This document shows positions 9,202 to 17,711 of a stretch of DNA of 64,000 bases, piece by piece (positions within the stretch are counted from its first letter, which is position 1; each line of letters begins with the position of its first letter). Below the pieces are notes generated by a model, which was not told the origin of the DNA, searched no databases, and worked only from the letters and a program-made list of their open reading frames with translations. The DNA lies in the NCBI GenBank assembly GCA_965657085.1, contig CBFHND010000005.1, forward strand, positions 124,001 to 188,000, written 5' to 3'. The position numbers and the translations under genes are program-made. The DNA is from CBFHND01 sp965657085 (lineage in GTDB: Bacteria; Pseudomonadota; Alphaproteobacteria; Rhodobacterales; Rhodobacteraceae).

Positions 9202-10179
9202 ATGACAAAGGCTTTTTCATCCACCGACATGACCCGCCGCACTGTGCTCGGGCTTGCTGCTGCGACCGCATTGACCGGTCCGGCCTTTGCCGCGGCCCCA
9301 TTGCAGGTCGTCGCAAGCACTGGGATGATCGCCGATACAACCCGGCAAATAGGCGGTGATCTGGTCGAGGTGCGCGCGCTGATGGGGCCGGGCGTTGACC
9401 CGCATGCCTACCGGCAAACCCGCAGCGATATCGTGGCCATGACCCGTGCCGATCTGGTTCTATGGCATGGCCTGTACCTTGAGGCCCAGATGGAGGGCTT
9501 CTTCGAAGACTTGGGGCGCAAGCGCCGGGTCGTTGCCGTGGCGGACGCCATGCCGGAAGAGGTTCTTTTGGGCCACGAAGACTATGCAGGTCGGTTTGAC
9601 CCGCACGTCTGGATGGATCCGACGCTATGGGTGCGCATTGTCGGTGAAATCACCGATGCCTTGTCGCAGGCCCGCCCGGACGGCGCTGCCACATTCGCGG
9701 CCAATGCCGAGGCTTACAAGGTCACGCTTGACCGATTGGCCACATATGCGCGCGACACGCTCGCCAAGGTGCCCGAGGATCAGCGTGTGCTGCTGTCCGC
9801 ACATGACGCCTTTGGCTATTTCGGGCGCGCCTATGGGTTTGAGGTGATCGGAATCCAAGGCATTTCGACTGAATCCGAGGCGGGCCTCAACCGCGTCAGC
9901 GCGCTGGTCGATTTGATCGTGGCGCGCAAACTGAAGGCTGTTTTTGTCGAAAGCTCGGTCTCGGATCGCAATATTCGCGCCCTTGTCGAAGGGGCAAAAG
10001 CGCAGGGTCACAGTGTCACTATCGGCGGCGAACTGTTCAGTGATGCCATGGGGCAGGATGGTACATATGAGGGCACCTACATCGGCATGATCGATCACAA
10101 CGTAACGACCATCGCCGCGGCCCTCGGCGTCGCGGTGACCGAAGGTGGAATGTCCGGGCGACTGGGACAGGGGGCATAA
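9202..10179 (+). CDS. Metal ABC transporter substrate-binding protein (cluster A-I, Mn/Zn/Fe)
   Basis: The precursor has about 325 residues and a twin-arginine-like leader (TRRTVLGLAAATALTG). The four classical metal ligands of the ZnuA/PsaA/SitA family are recognisable: His in GVDPHAYRQT, His in FDPHVWMDP, Glu in STESEAG and Asp in ELFSDAMG. The His-rich loop typical of ZnuA is absent, which favours manganese or iron over zinc. The start is uncertain: the ATG at 9202 is only 4 bp from the operator and lacks a ribosome binding site, and the ATG at 9229 would begin directly at the leader (316 residues). It heads a four-gene importer operon. Confidence 0.92.
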   Translation: MTKAFSSTDMTRRTVLGLAAATALTGPAFAAAPLQVVASTGMIADTTRQIGGDLVEVRALMGPGVDPHAYRQTRSDIVAMTRADLVLWHGLYLEAQMEGFFEDLGRKRRVVAVADAMPEEVLLGHEDYAGRFDPHVWMDPTLWVRIVGEITDALSQARPDGAATFAANAEAYKVTLDRLATYARDTLAKVPEDQRVLLSAHDAFGYFGRAYGFEVIGIQGISTESEAGLNRVSALVDLIVARKLKAVFVESSVSDRNIRALVEGAKAQGHSVTIGGELFSDAMGQDGTYEGTYIGMIDHNVTTIAAALGVAVTEGGMSGRLGQGA

Positions 10180-10182
10180 CCC

Positions 10183-10989
10183 ATGAGCATTGAATTGGCC
10201 GCCGTCGATGGGCGGAATGCAGATCAGATGCGCCGCGACGCCAGCCCGCTCGCTGTGCGGGGCCTCACGGTGTCCTACGGCCAGAAACCGGCCGTGTTCT
10301 CGGTGGAAATGACCGTGCGGGCAGGGGCCATGACCGCGATCATCGGGCCGAACGGCGCCGGTAAATCGACGCTGCTCAAGGCCGCGTTGGGGATACTCGA
10401 ACCGCTGGCAGGTACCGTGACCGTTTTTGGCCAGCCAGTTGATTGGCAACGCAGCAAGATCGCCTATGTGCCGCAACGGGCCAGCGTGGATTGGGATTTC
10501 CCCACACGGGTGATCGATGTCGTTTTGATGGGCATGTATGCGCAACTGGGCCTTTTGGGCCGGGTGCGCAGACAGCACCGCGATCAGGCGATGGAGTGTC
10601 TTGCAAGGGTTGGCATGACGGATTTCGCTGACCGGCAGATCGGGCAGCTTTCGGGTGGGCAGCAGCAGCGGGTATTCCTTGCCCGCGCTCTGGCGCAGGG
10701 GGCAGAGCTTTACCTGCTGGATGAACCTTTTGCCGGGGTGGACGCAGCCACCGAACAAGCGATCATCGATGTGCTCAAAAGCCTGCGGGATGCGGGCAAG
10801 ACGGTGGTTGCCGTCCACCATGATCTGAGTACCGTGCGCGATTATTTCGACGACGTGTTCCTGATCAACACGCAGGCCGTTGCCGAAGGATCAGTCGATG
10901 CGGCCTTTACCCTCGACAACCTGCAAACGGCCTATGGCGGGCGCCTGGCCGGTGCGCAGATGGACGCGCTGTCCGGCACGCTGGGCTGA
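10183..10989 (+). CDS. Metal ABC transporter ATP-binding protein
   Basis: This 268-residue ATPase subunit has Walker A GPNGAGKST (residues 55-63), signature LSGGQQQR, Walker B LYLLDEP and switch His (VVAVHHDLS). An N-terminal extension of about 22 residues precedes the domain, and a later start is possible. It follows the binding protein after 3 bp and precedes two permease genes, which is the SitABCD/TroABCD arrangement. Confidence 0.94.
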   Translation: MSIELAAVDGRNADQMRRDASPLAVRGLTVSYGQKPAVFSVEMTVRAGAMTAIIGPNGAGKSTLLKAALGILEPLAGTVTVFGQPVDWQRSKIAYVPQRASVDWDFPTRVIDVVLMGMYAQLGLLGRVRRQHRDQAMECLARVGMTDFADRQIGQLSGGQQQRVFLARALAQGAELYLLDEPFAGVDAATEQAIIDVLKSLRDAGKTVVAVHHDLSTVRDYFDDVFLINTQAVAEGSVDAAFTLDNLQTAYGGRLAGAQMDALSGTLG

Positions 10990-10990
10990 G

Positions 10991-12196
10991 ATGATCACCG
11001 ACGCGCTGCTTCTTGGATTGGGATACAACGCCACGCTTGTCACGCTGGGGGCCGCCCTTTTGGGCATGGCCGCGGGCGTTGGCGGCACTTTCCTGTTTTT
11101 GCGCAAGCGCGCCTTGGTCAGTGACGCGATCAGCCATGCATCGCTGCCCGGAGTGGGCCTTGCCTTTATCGTGATGGTGCTGCTGGGCGGGGAAGGGCGC
11201 AACCTGATCGGTTTGTTGGCCGGGGCCGCAGTGTCAGCGGGCATTGGCCTTTTGTGCGTCAGCTGGCTCAGCACGCGCACCCGATTGGCAGAGGACGCGG
11301 CAATTGGCGCAGTCCTGTCGGTCTTTTTCGGCTTTGGCGTGGTGCTTCTGACGATGATCCAGACGATGTCGGCGGGGCGACAAGCAGGGCTTGAAGGCTT
11401 CCTGCTTGGCTCCACTGCGGGGATGTTGCGCAGTGACGCGTTGGTTCTGGTGATTGCCGCAGGTCTGACCCTTGCTCTTGTTCTGGTCCTGCGCCGCCCC
11501 CTGACTCTGGCCGCTTTTGATCCGGGATTTGCGACCGCCACCGGGCGCAACGTCGATCGGATCGATCTGGCGATGATGGGCATTGTTCTGGCGGTCACCG
11601 TTGTTGGCCTCAAGATCGTGGGGCTTATCCTTATTGTGGCCTTGCTGATCATTCCGCCGGTCACCGCGCGATTCTGGACCGAACGGGTTGACCGGGTGAT
11701 CCTGGGGGCCGGACTTGTCGGGGGCATCGCGGGTTATGTGGGGGCCGCGATCTCTGCGGCGGTGCCGAATGTGCCCACTGGCCCGATCATCGTACTGGTC
11801 AGTTTCGCCTTGTTTCTGGTGTCGCTGCTGCTGGCGCCGGGGCGCGGTGTGCTGTCGTCTTTCGTGCGCCACCGCGACTATCAGCAGCGCGTGCACCTGC
11901 GGCAGGGTCTGCTGGCGCTGGCGCAGGGGCAGCCTATTTACGAACGTCTGACCAGCCGCTTGTTGATCAAGGCCGGGCTGATCCGCGCCGATGGTGTGCC
12001 AACCCCTGAAGGAGAAGCGCGCGCCGCCAAAGCCGTTCTGGACGAGGCCCGCTGGCAGCACGTGCGCCGCGATCAGAGCCTTGCCGCCGCCGCCGCGCGA
12101 TACGACGGGCTGACCCACATCGAAACGGTCCTGACGCCGGACCAGATCCGGCAGGTCGATGCACAACTCTCCAGCCAGACTGCGAGTGTGACATGA
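10991..12196 (+). CDS. Metal ABC transporter permease with C-terminal winged-helix-like extension
   Basis: The start at 10991 gives 401 residues beginning MITDALLLGLGYN. The first about 285 residues carry eight or nine hydrophobic segments of the ABC-3 permease family. The last about 100 residues (from about HLRQGLLALAQG) are soluble and resemble the helix-turn-helix-like tails of TroC/MntB-type permeases. The next permease gene overlaps its stop by 4 bp and lacks this tail, so the pair forms an asymmetric membrane channel. Confidence 0.93.
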   Translation: MITDALLLGLGYNATLVTLGAALLGMAAGVGGTFLFLRKRALVSDAISHASLPGVGLAFIVMVLLGGEGRNLIGLLAGAAVSAGIGLLCVSWLSTRTRLAEDAAIGAVLSVFFGFGVVLLTMIQTMSAGRQAGLEGFLLGSTAGMLRSDALVLVIAAGLTLALVLVLRRPLTLAAFDPGFATATGRNVDRIDLAMMGIVLAVTVVGLKIVGLILIVALLIIPPVTARFWTERVDRVILGAGLVGGIAGYVGAAISAAVPNVPTGPIIVLVSFALFLVSLLLAPGRGVLSSFVRHRDYQQRVHLRQGLLALAQGQPIYERLTSRLLIKAGLIRADGVPTPEGEARAAKAVLDEARWQHVRRDQSLAAAAARYDGLTHIETVLTPDQIRQVDAQLSSQTASVT

Positions 12197-13098
12197 GCGG
12201 CGCGGAGTTCGTACCCCTGTCGCTGACGCCGATGCTGATTGGCATCTGCGTTGCGGTGGCCTGTGCGCTTCCCGGTAATTTCCTGTTGCTGCGCAAACAG
12301 GCCCTGATTGGCGATGCAATCAGCCATGTGGTTTTGCCCGGCATCGTGGTGGCATTCCTGCTGACGGGGATGGTGGCCAGCCTGCCGATGCTGCTGGGAG
12401 CGGCGGGAGCGGCGGTTTTGGCCGTTGCTTCCATCGAAGCGATCCGGCGTCTGGGGCGCATTGAACCGGGGGCGGCAATGGGCGTGGTTTTTACTACCAT
12501 GTTCGCAGGCGGTGTGCTGCTTTTGGAGATGTCGGATACCAGCCGGGTGCATCTGGATGTCGAACACGCGCTCTTTGGCAATCTGGAAAGCCTGATCTGG
12601 CTGGATGCCACCGGATGGAACTCCCTGCTTGACGCCGAAGCGCTTGCAGGTCTGCCAGTGGAACTGCCGCGTATGGCCGGGGCCTTGGTGATCGTCGCCG
12701 CCTTCATCGTGCTCTTCTGGCGGCCGTTGAAGATTTCCACTTTCGACGAAGGCTTTGCCCGGACACTGGGGCTGCGCACTGGGCCTTTGGGGCTGGCGTT
12801 GGTCATTGTGTCCGCGATTGCCGCGGTTGCTGCTTTTGATGCGGTGGGCAGCATCATCGTGATTGCGATGTTCATCTGCCCGCCTGCCGCCGCACGCCTC
12901 ATGACCAACCGGTTGGAGGCGCAAGTGGCATGGTCCGTGGCCTTTGCCATGCTTGCGGCCATCGCAGGCTATGTGCTGGCGGGATACGGGCCGCTTTGGA
13001 TCGGCGCTTCGGCCTCCGTCAGCGCAGCGGGCATGATCGCGACCGTTTCGGGCCTGATTCTGGCCGCGACCGCACTCTTCGGTCCTGCGCGCCGTTAA
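12193..13098 (+). CDS. Metal ABC transporter permease, second subunit
   Basis: This 301-residue ABC-3 family permease has about eight transmembrane segments, including LLLRKQALIGDAISHVVLPG, a conserved family stretch also present in the preceding permease (FLRKRALVSDAISHASLPG). Its start overlaps the previous stop (ATGA) and its own stop overlaps the stop of the convergent uraH gene. It completes the Mn/Fe/Zn importer encoded from 9202. Confidence 0.93.
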   Translation: MSGAEFVPLSLTPMLIGICVAVACALPGNFLLLRKQALIGDAISHVVLPGIVVAFLLTGMVASLPMLLGAAGAAVLAVASIEAIRRLGRIEPGAAMGVVFTTMFAGGVLLLEMSDTSRVHLDVEHALFGNLESLIWLDATGWNSLLDAEALAGLPVELPRMAGALVIVAAFIVLFWRPLKISTFDEGFARTLGLRTGPLGLALVIVSAIAAVAAFDAVGSIIVIAMFICPPAAARLMTNRLEAQVAWSVAFAMLAAIAGYVLAGYGPLWIGASASVSAAGMIATVSGLILAATALFGPARR

Positions 13099-13454
13099 CT
13101 GCCGCGATAGGTCGAATATCCGAAGGGCGACAGCAACAGCGGTACATGGTAATGCGCGTCGGTGTCGCTGATGCCGAAACGGATGGGGATCAGGTTCAGA
13201 AACCGGGGATGCTCCGGCGGCGTGCCGATGCTGTCGAGGTAGGCACCAGCCGCAAAGCACAGCTCGTACTCGCCCTCACGAAAAGTCTCGGCAGGCAGGA
13301 TCGGGTTATCGGTGCGGCCATCGGCGTTGGTGACCATCTCGGCGATCTTCACCTTGGCCGTGGTCTCGTATCGAAACAGCGTGATCTGCAACCCCGCCGC
13401 AGGCACCCCGCGCGCGGTGTCCAGCACATGCGTTGTCAGGTATCCTTCGGCCAT
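13095..13454 (-). CDS. uraH: 5-hydroxyisourate hydrolase (transthyretin-like)
   Basis: This 119-residue protein hydrolyses 5-hydroxyisourate, the product of urate oxidation, to OHCU. The N-terminal LTTHVLDTARGVPA and the C-terminal YRGS tetrapeptide are the signatures that separate HIU hydrolase from transthyretin. The start at 13454 is chosen because a perfect AGGAGG lies 7 bp upstream; the longer frame adds unrelated residues. It is divergent from the puuE-uraD fusion, with which it acts in sequence. Confidence 0.96.
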   Translation of the reverse strand: MAEGYLTTHVLDTARGVPAAGLQITLFRYETTAKVKIAEMVTNADGRTDNPILPAETFREGEYELCFAAGAYLDSIGTPPEHPRFLNLIPIRFGISDTDAHYHVPLLLSPFGYSTYRGS

Positions 13455-13465
13455 TGCATCCTCCT

Positions 13466-13490
13466 TGTGGTTGGATGCAGCTTGACCACA
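13466..13490. promoter_or_regulatory. Candidate operator between divergent uraH and puuE-uraD
   Basis: Inverted arms TGTGGT and ACCACA are separated by 13 bp within the 64-bp divergent promoter. It is well placed to let one regulator control both directions. No regulator gene is adjacent, so the cognate protein is unknown. Confidence 0.35.
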
Positions 13491-13518
13491 GCCCGACCCG
13501 AAGCGCAAAAAGAAATCC

Positions 13519-14940
13519 ATGACAAAGACACCCGCACGTTATCCCCGCGATTTGGCCGGATACGGTTCCAACCCACCCGACGCCGCATGGCCGGGCGGCG
13601 CGCGCATCGCGGTTCAATTCGTCCTCAACTACGAAGAAGGCGGGGAAAACTGCCTGTTGCACGGCGATGCCGCGTCCGAGGCGTTCCTGTCCGAGATCGT
13701 GGGCGCACAGCCCTGGCCGGGGCAGCGCCATTGGAACATGGAAAGCATTTATGACTATGGCGCGCGGGCCGGGTTCTGGCGTCTGCACCGACTGTTCACA
13801 GGTGCGGCGATTCCCGTCACGGTGTACGGCGTCGCCAGCGCCCTTGCCCGCAGCCCCGATCAGGTCGAGGCGATGCAGGCCGCAGGCTGGGAGATCGCCA
13901 GCCACGGGTTGAAATGGATCGACTACAAGGACCATGACCCAGAGGCCGAAGCCGCTGACATCGCCGAAGCCATTCGCCTGCACACCGAGGTCACGGGCGC
14001 GCGTCCGCAGGGATGGTACACGGGACGGTCATCGATCAACACCGTGGCGTTGGCAGCGGCAGAGGGCATGGCGTATATCAGCGACACATATGACGATGAT
14101 ATGCCCCACTGGATGCACATCGACGGTCGCGATCAGCTGATCATCCCCTACACACTCGATTGCAACGACATGCGCTTTGCCACGCCGCAGGGGTTCAACT
14201 CGGGTGATCAGTTCTTTGCCTATCTGCGAGACACGTTCGATGCGCTGTATGCCGAAGGGGCGGCGGGACAGGCAAAGATGATGTCGGTGGGCCTGCATTG
14301 CCGGTTGATCGGACGGCCCGGACGGGTGCAGGCGCTGCGCCGGTTCATCGACTACATCAAGGGCTTTGAAGGCGTCTGGTGCCCACGCCGGATCGACATC
14401 GCGGACCACTGGCGCGCCGTGCATCCGCCCGCACAGCGCCTGCGACCGTCCCAGATGGACCGCGCCACTTTCGTCGGAACCTTCGGCGGTATCTTTGAGC
14501 ATTCCGCGTGGATCGCCGAACGCGCCTTTGCGCTTGAGCTTGGTCCCGCACATGACAGTGCCGCAGGCGTGCATTCGGCGCTGTGCCGGATGTTCCGCAG
14601 TGCCAGTGCGGATGAACGCATGGGCGTCTTGCGCGCGCATCCCGATCTTGCGGGCAAGTTGGCCGCAGCGAAACGTCTGACCGAACACAGCACATCAGAA
14701 CAGGCCAGTGCGGGCCTCGATGCGCTGACTGACGATGAACACGCGCGCTTTGATACGCAGAACAGCACCTATGTTGCCAAACACGGCTTTCCCTTCATCA
14801 TCGCGGTCAAGGACCATGACAAGGCGGGGATCATGCGTGCTTTTGACCGACGCATTTCCAACGACACCGCCAAGGAGTTCGATACTGCTTGCAAACAGGT
14901 CGAGCGCATCGCGCGGCTGCGGCTGGAGGCCCTTTTATGA
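13519..14940 (+). CDS. puuE: Fused allantoinase (PuuE) and OHCU decarboxylase (UraD)
   Basis: The protein has 473 residues in two parts. Residues about 1-305 match the cofactor-independent, polysaccharide-deacetylase-like allantoinase PuuE (HWNMESIYDYGARAGFWRL). Residues about 315-473 match OHCU decarboxylase, with active-site His328 in FEHSAWIAE, the HPDLAGKLA motif, and HGFPFIIAV. It would thus convert OHCU to (S)-allantoin and then open the hydantoin ring to allantoate, i.e. two consecutive steps in a single chain. Its stop overlaps the next gene (ATGA). The fusion order is known in other proteobacteria; the domain boundary is estimated by eye. Confidence 0.94.
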   Translation: MTKTPARYPRDLAGYGSNPPDAAWPGGARIAVQFVLNYEEGGENCLLHGDAASEAFLSEIVGAQPWPGQRHWNMESIYDYGARAGFWRLHRLFTGAAIPVTVYGVASALARSPDQVEAMQAAGWEIASHGLKWIDYKDHDPEAEAADIAEAIRLHTEVTGARPQGWYTGRSSINTVALAAAEGMAYISDTYDDDMPHWMHIDGRDQLIIPYTLDCNDMRFATPQGFNSGDQFFAYLRDTFDALYAEGAAGQAKMMSVGLHCRLIGRPGRVQALRRFIDYIKGFEGVWCPRRIDIADHWRAVHPPAQRLRPSQMDRATFVGTFGGIFEHSAWIAERAFALELGPAHDSAAGVHSALCRMFRSASADERMGVLRAHPDLAGKLAAAKRLTEHSTSEQASAGLDALTDDEHARFDTQNSTYVAKHGFPFIIAVKDHDKAGIMRAFDRRISNDTAKEFDTACKQVERIARLRLEALL

Positions 14941-15746
14941 CCTACGCATTTCCGCCCGCTGGATTGCCCGACCAATCCATCCATCCCGAAGGTACGGCGG
15001 TCTTTACCATCGCTTACGCGGTTTTGCCGGCGATCACCCAGCGTGATATCGTCACCAGTTTCCTGCCCGGCTGGCAGGGCATGCGGATGTGGGTCCTGGC
15101 CCGCCCCCTCAGCGGTTTTGCCGAGACATTCGCGCAATACGCGGTTGAACTGTCCCCCGGTGGCGGCAGCGACACGCCCGAAACGGACGTGAGCGCGCAG
15201 GCGGTGATCTTTGTGGCAACCGGTACACCCACCCTGACGATCAAAGGCGTGGAGCATATGCTGGAACCAGGCAGCTATGCATATGTTCCGGCGGGTTCGG
15301 ATTGGTCGATCTGGAACACCGGTGATGCACTTTGCCAGTTTCATTGGGTGCGCAAACGATATGTGGCGGCTGATGGCGTGGACTGGCCCGAGGCCTTTGT
15401 CACCCATGACCGCGACGTGCCGCCCACGGAAATGCCCGACTGCGGCGGCGTCTGGGCCACGACCCGGTTCGTTGACCCGGACGATTTGCGCCATGACATG
15501 CACGTCAACATCGTTACCTTTCAACCCGGCGGGCGCATCCCCTTTGCCGAAACCCACGTCATGGAACACGGGCTCTACGTGCTGCAAGGCACTGCGGAAT
15601 ACCTGTTGAACACCGATTGGGTCAGCGTCGGCCCCGGCGATTTCATGTGGCTGCGTGCCTTTTGTCCGCAGGCCTGCATCGCCACGGGGTCAGAGCCGTT
15701 TCGCTATCTTCTCTACAAGGACGTGAACCGTCACGTGCCGCTATGA
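14937..15746 (+). CDS. allE: (S)-ureidoglycine aminohydrolase (bicupin)
   Basis: This 269-residue bicupin starts at the ATG overlapping the previous stop. Two cupin modules are visible (about 60-125 and 180-255), the second with GRIPFAETHVMEHGLYVLQG carrying His and Glu metal ligands typical of the Mn-dependent enzyme. The reaction is (S)-ureidoglycine to (S)-ureidoglycolate plus ammonia. Its neighbours on both sides belong to the same pathway. Automated pipelines often label this family 'bifunctional allantoicase', but no allantoicase domain is present. Confidence 0.93.
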   Translation: MTYAFPPAGLPDQSIHPEGTAVFTIAYAVLPAITQRDIVTSFLPGWQGMRMWVLARPLSGFAETFAQYAVELSPGGGSDTPETDVSAQAVIFVATGTPTLTIKGVEHMLEPGSYAYVPAGSDWSIWNTGDALCQFHWVRKRYVAADGVDWPEAFVTHDRDVPPTEMPDCGGVWATTRFVDPDDLRHDMHVNIVTFQPGGRIPFAETHVMEHGLYVLQGTAEYLLNTDWVSVGPGDFMWLRAFCPQACIATGSEPFRYLLYKDVNRHVPL

Positions 15747-16228
15747 CCCGCACGATCACCTGTCAGGCGCTGACGACAGAGGCGTTCGCGCCTTTTGGCG
15801 ATGTGCTGGACTGTGCGGGCGCGCCGGACAAGATCATCAACGCCGGAATGTGTGGCCGCTATCACGATCGGGCGCAGTTGGATTTCGGCGACGCACGCGC
15901 GGGTCTCAGCCTGTTTCAGGCAACACCCCGCAGCCTGCCCTATACGCTCGACTTGATGGAACGGCACCCCGACGGTTCGCAAGCGTTCATTCCGATGTCC
16001 GAACACCCGTTTCTGGTCACGGTTGCCCCGGACGTTGATGGCCGACCCGGCACGCCGCTGGCGTTCCTGACAGCGCCCCGACAAGGCATCAATTTTCATC
16101 GTGGCACATGGCACGGGGTGCTGACCCCGCTGCATCTGCCCGGATTGTTTGCAGTTGTCGACCGGATCGGCGAAACCCCAAATCTGGAAGAATTTTTTCT
16201 TGATCCTCCATATATAGTGGTTTCATAG
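15743..16228 (+). CDS. allA: Ureidoglycolate lyase
   Basis: This 161-residue AllA-family protein splits ureidoglycolate into glyoxylate and urea. Recognisable family features are the N-terminal LTTEAFAPFGDVL, the central NFHRGTWHGVLTPL with conserved histidines, and the short C terminus. Translation is coupled to the aminohydrolase through an ATGA overlap. The expected product urea would need urease or another hydrolase encoded elsewhere. Confidence 0.94.
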   Translation: MTRTITCQALTTEAFAPFGDVLDCAGAPDKIINAGMCGRYHDRAQLDFGDARAGLSLFQATPRSLPYTLDLMERHPDGSQAFIPMSEHPFLVTVAPDVDGRPGTPLAFLTAPRQGINFHRGTWHGVLTPLHLPGLFAVVDRIGETPNLEEFFLDPPYIVVS

Positions 16229-16281
16229 TCCCGCGCAGCCGCATTCAAGACGGCAGCACAAAAGTCACAGGGACAAAAACA

Positions 16282-17601
16282 ATGACTGACATTACGCATG
16301 GGGCCTACTCGGATCCCAATGACACGCCACCGCTGGCGCAGGCAGCCCCCTTGGGGTTGCAGCACGTATTGGCGATGTTCGCCAGCAACGTAACGCCATC
16401 GATCATCGTGGCCGGGGCCGCGGGGTTGGCCTTTGGCGGTGCCGAACAGGTGTATCTGATCCAGATGGCCATGCTGTTCGCGGGCATAGCCACGCTGTTC
16501 CAGACCGAAGGTCTCGGACCCATCGGCGCGCGTCTTCCGATCATGCAGGGCACCAGCTTTGCCTTTGTGGGCGTGCTGGCCGGGATCGCGGCAACCCAGG
16601 GGTTGGGCGTGGCGCTGACCGCATGCCTGATCGGCGGGGCGCTGCACTTTGTGCTGGGTGCGTTCATTCAGCATCTGCGTTGGCTGTTTCCGCCGCTGGT
16701 CACCGGATTGGTGATCCTTGCCATCGGTCTTTATCTCATTCCCGTAGCCATCAAATACGCAGCCGGTGGCGCCGCGTCCTTCCAGATGGAGGCGGAAAGC
16801 TTCGGCTCTCTGATGCACTGGACTGTGGCGCTCAGCGTCGTTGTGGTGGCACTTGCGTTCAAATTCTTCACCAAGGGCACCCTCAGCAATGCGGCAATCC
16901 TGATCGGACTGATCGTGGGCTACATCGTGGCCTATGCCTTTGGCATGGTCAGCTTTGGCGCCGTGGCCAAGGCCAGCTGGTTCACTGCCCCGCGGCCCTT
17001 GCCTTACGGATTTGAATTTAGCCTGGGCGCCGTCATCGCGGTGACTTTGGTGTGCATCGTGTCGGCCATTGAAACCGTGGGCGACACATCGGCCACCACC
17101 AAGGCGGGGGCCGGGCGCGAGGCAACCGACAAGGAAATCGCAGGCGCCACATATGCCGATGGCTTGGGCACCGCGGTCGCGGCGGTCTTCGGCGGCCTTC
17201 CCAACACATCGTTCAGCCAGAACGTGGGCATCGTCGGAATGACTGGTATCATGTCCCGCCGGGTCGTGACCATCGGCGCGCTGATCCTGATTGTCTGTGG
17301 TCTGATCCCAAAGATCGGCGCAGTCATCGCGTCCATGCCCCTGCCGGTGCTGGGGGGTGGTGTGATCGTGATGTTCGGCATGGTTGCAGCCGCTGGCCTG
17401 AACGTGCTGAGCGAGATCAACATGAACCGCCGCAACATGGTCATCATCGCCGTGTCGCTTGCAGCGGGGCTGGGTCTGAACCTTGTGCCGACAGCGGTGC
17501 AATACCTGCCGGGTGTGGTCAAGACGTTGGCGACAAGTGCCGTGGCCCCCACAGCGCTGGTGGCGATTATTCTCAATCTGGTGCTGCCAGAAGAGATCTG
17601 A
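16282..17601 (+). CDS. NCS2-family purine (urate/xanthine) permease
   Basis: This 439-residue inner-membrane carrier has about 12-14 hydrophobic segments. The NCS2 family is indicated by the N-terminal GLQHVLAMFASNVTPS and the conserved NTSFSQNVGIVGMTGI near residues 310-325. Location among urate-breakdown genes favours urate or xanthine over uracil as substrate, which is an inference. It is followed by two intrinsic terminators. Confidence 0.92.
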   Translation: MTDITHGAYSDPNDTPPLAQAAPLGLQHVLAMFASNVTPSIIVAGAAGLAFGGAEQVYLIQMAMLFAGIATLFQTEGLGPIGARLPIMQGTSFAFVGVLAGIAATQGLGVALTACLIGGALHFVLGAFIQHLRWLFPPLVTGLVILAIGLYLIPVAIKYAAGGAASFQMEAESFGSLMHWTVALSVVVVALAFKFFTKGTLSNAAILIGLIVGYIVAYAFGMVSFGAVAKASWFTAPRPLPYGFEFSLGAVIAVTLVCIVSAIETVGDTSATTKAGAGREATDKEIAGATYADGLGTAVAAVFGGLPNTSFSQNVGIVGMTGIMSRRVVTIGALILIVCGLIPKIGAVIASMPLPVLGGGVIVMFGMVAAAGLNVLSEINMNRRNMVIIAVSLAAGLGLNLVPTAVQYLPGVVKTLATSAVAPTALVAIILNLVLPEEI

Positions 17602-17608
17602 TTGCACG

Positions 17609-17631
17609 CCGCCCTTTCGGGGCGGATATTT
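17609..17631 (+). terminator. Weak intrinsic terminator after purine permease
   Basis: A CCGCCC / GGGCGG 6-bp stem with loop TTTCG begins 7 bp after the stop codon and is followed by ATATTTG. A stronger terminator follows at 17641. Confidence 0.55.
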
Positions 17632-17640
17632 GTGAGTCGC

Positions 17641-17673
17641 AGAAGCAGGGCACTTGCCCTGCTTCTTTTTTCG
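17641..17673 (+). terminator. Strong intrinsic terminator
   Basis: A perfect 12-bp stem (AGAAGCAGGGCA / TGCCCTGCTTCT) is followed by a run of T residues to 17671. It separates the purine permease from the aminotransferase gene, so the latter needs its own promoter. Confidence 0.9.
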
Positions 17674-17684
17674 TGGTGACGTGG

Positions 17685-17696
17685 ATTTGATCAAAT
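17685..17696. promoter_or_regulatory. Perfect palindrome upstream of aminotransferase
   Basis: ATTTGATCAAAT is a perfect 12-bp palindrome directly before the GGAGG ribosome binding site (17700-17704) of the class III aminotransferase. Its position would let a bound repressor block initiation. It could also be chance; no regulator is identified. Confidence 0.35.
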
Positions 17697-17711
17697 TCCC
17701 GGAGGTCAGTT

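Noticed and set aside
16096..17694. 532-residue minus-strand open frame
   Set aside because: It is antisense to the purine permease and the end of allA, with low-complexity His/Gln/Asp-rich sequence.
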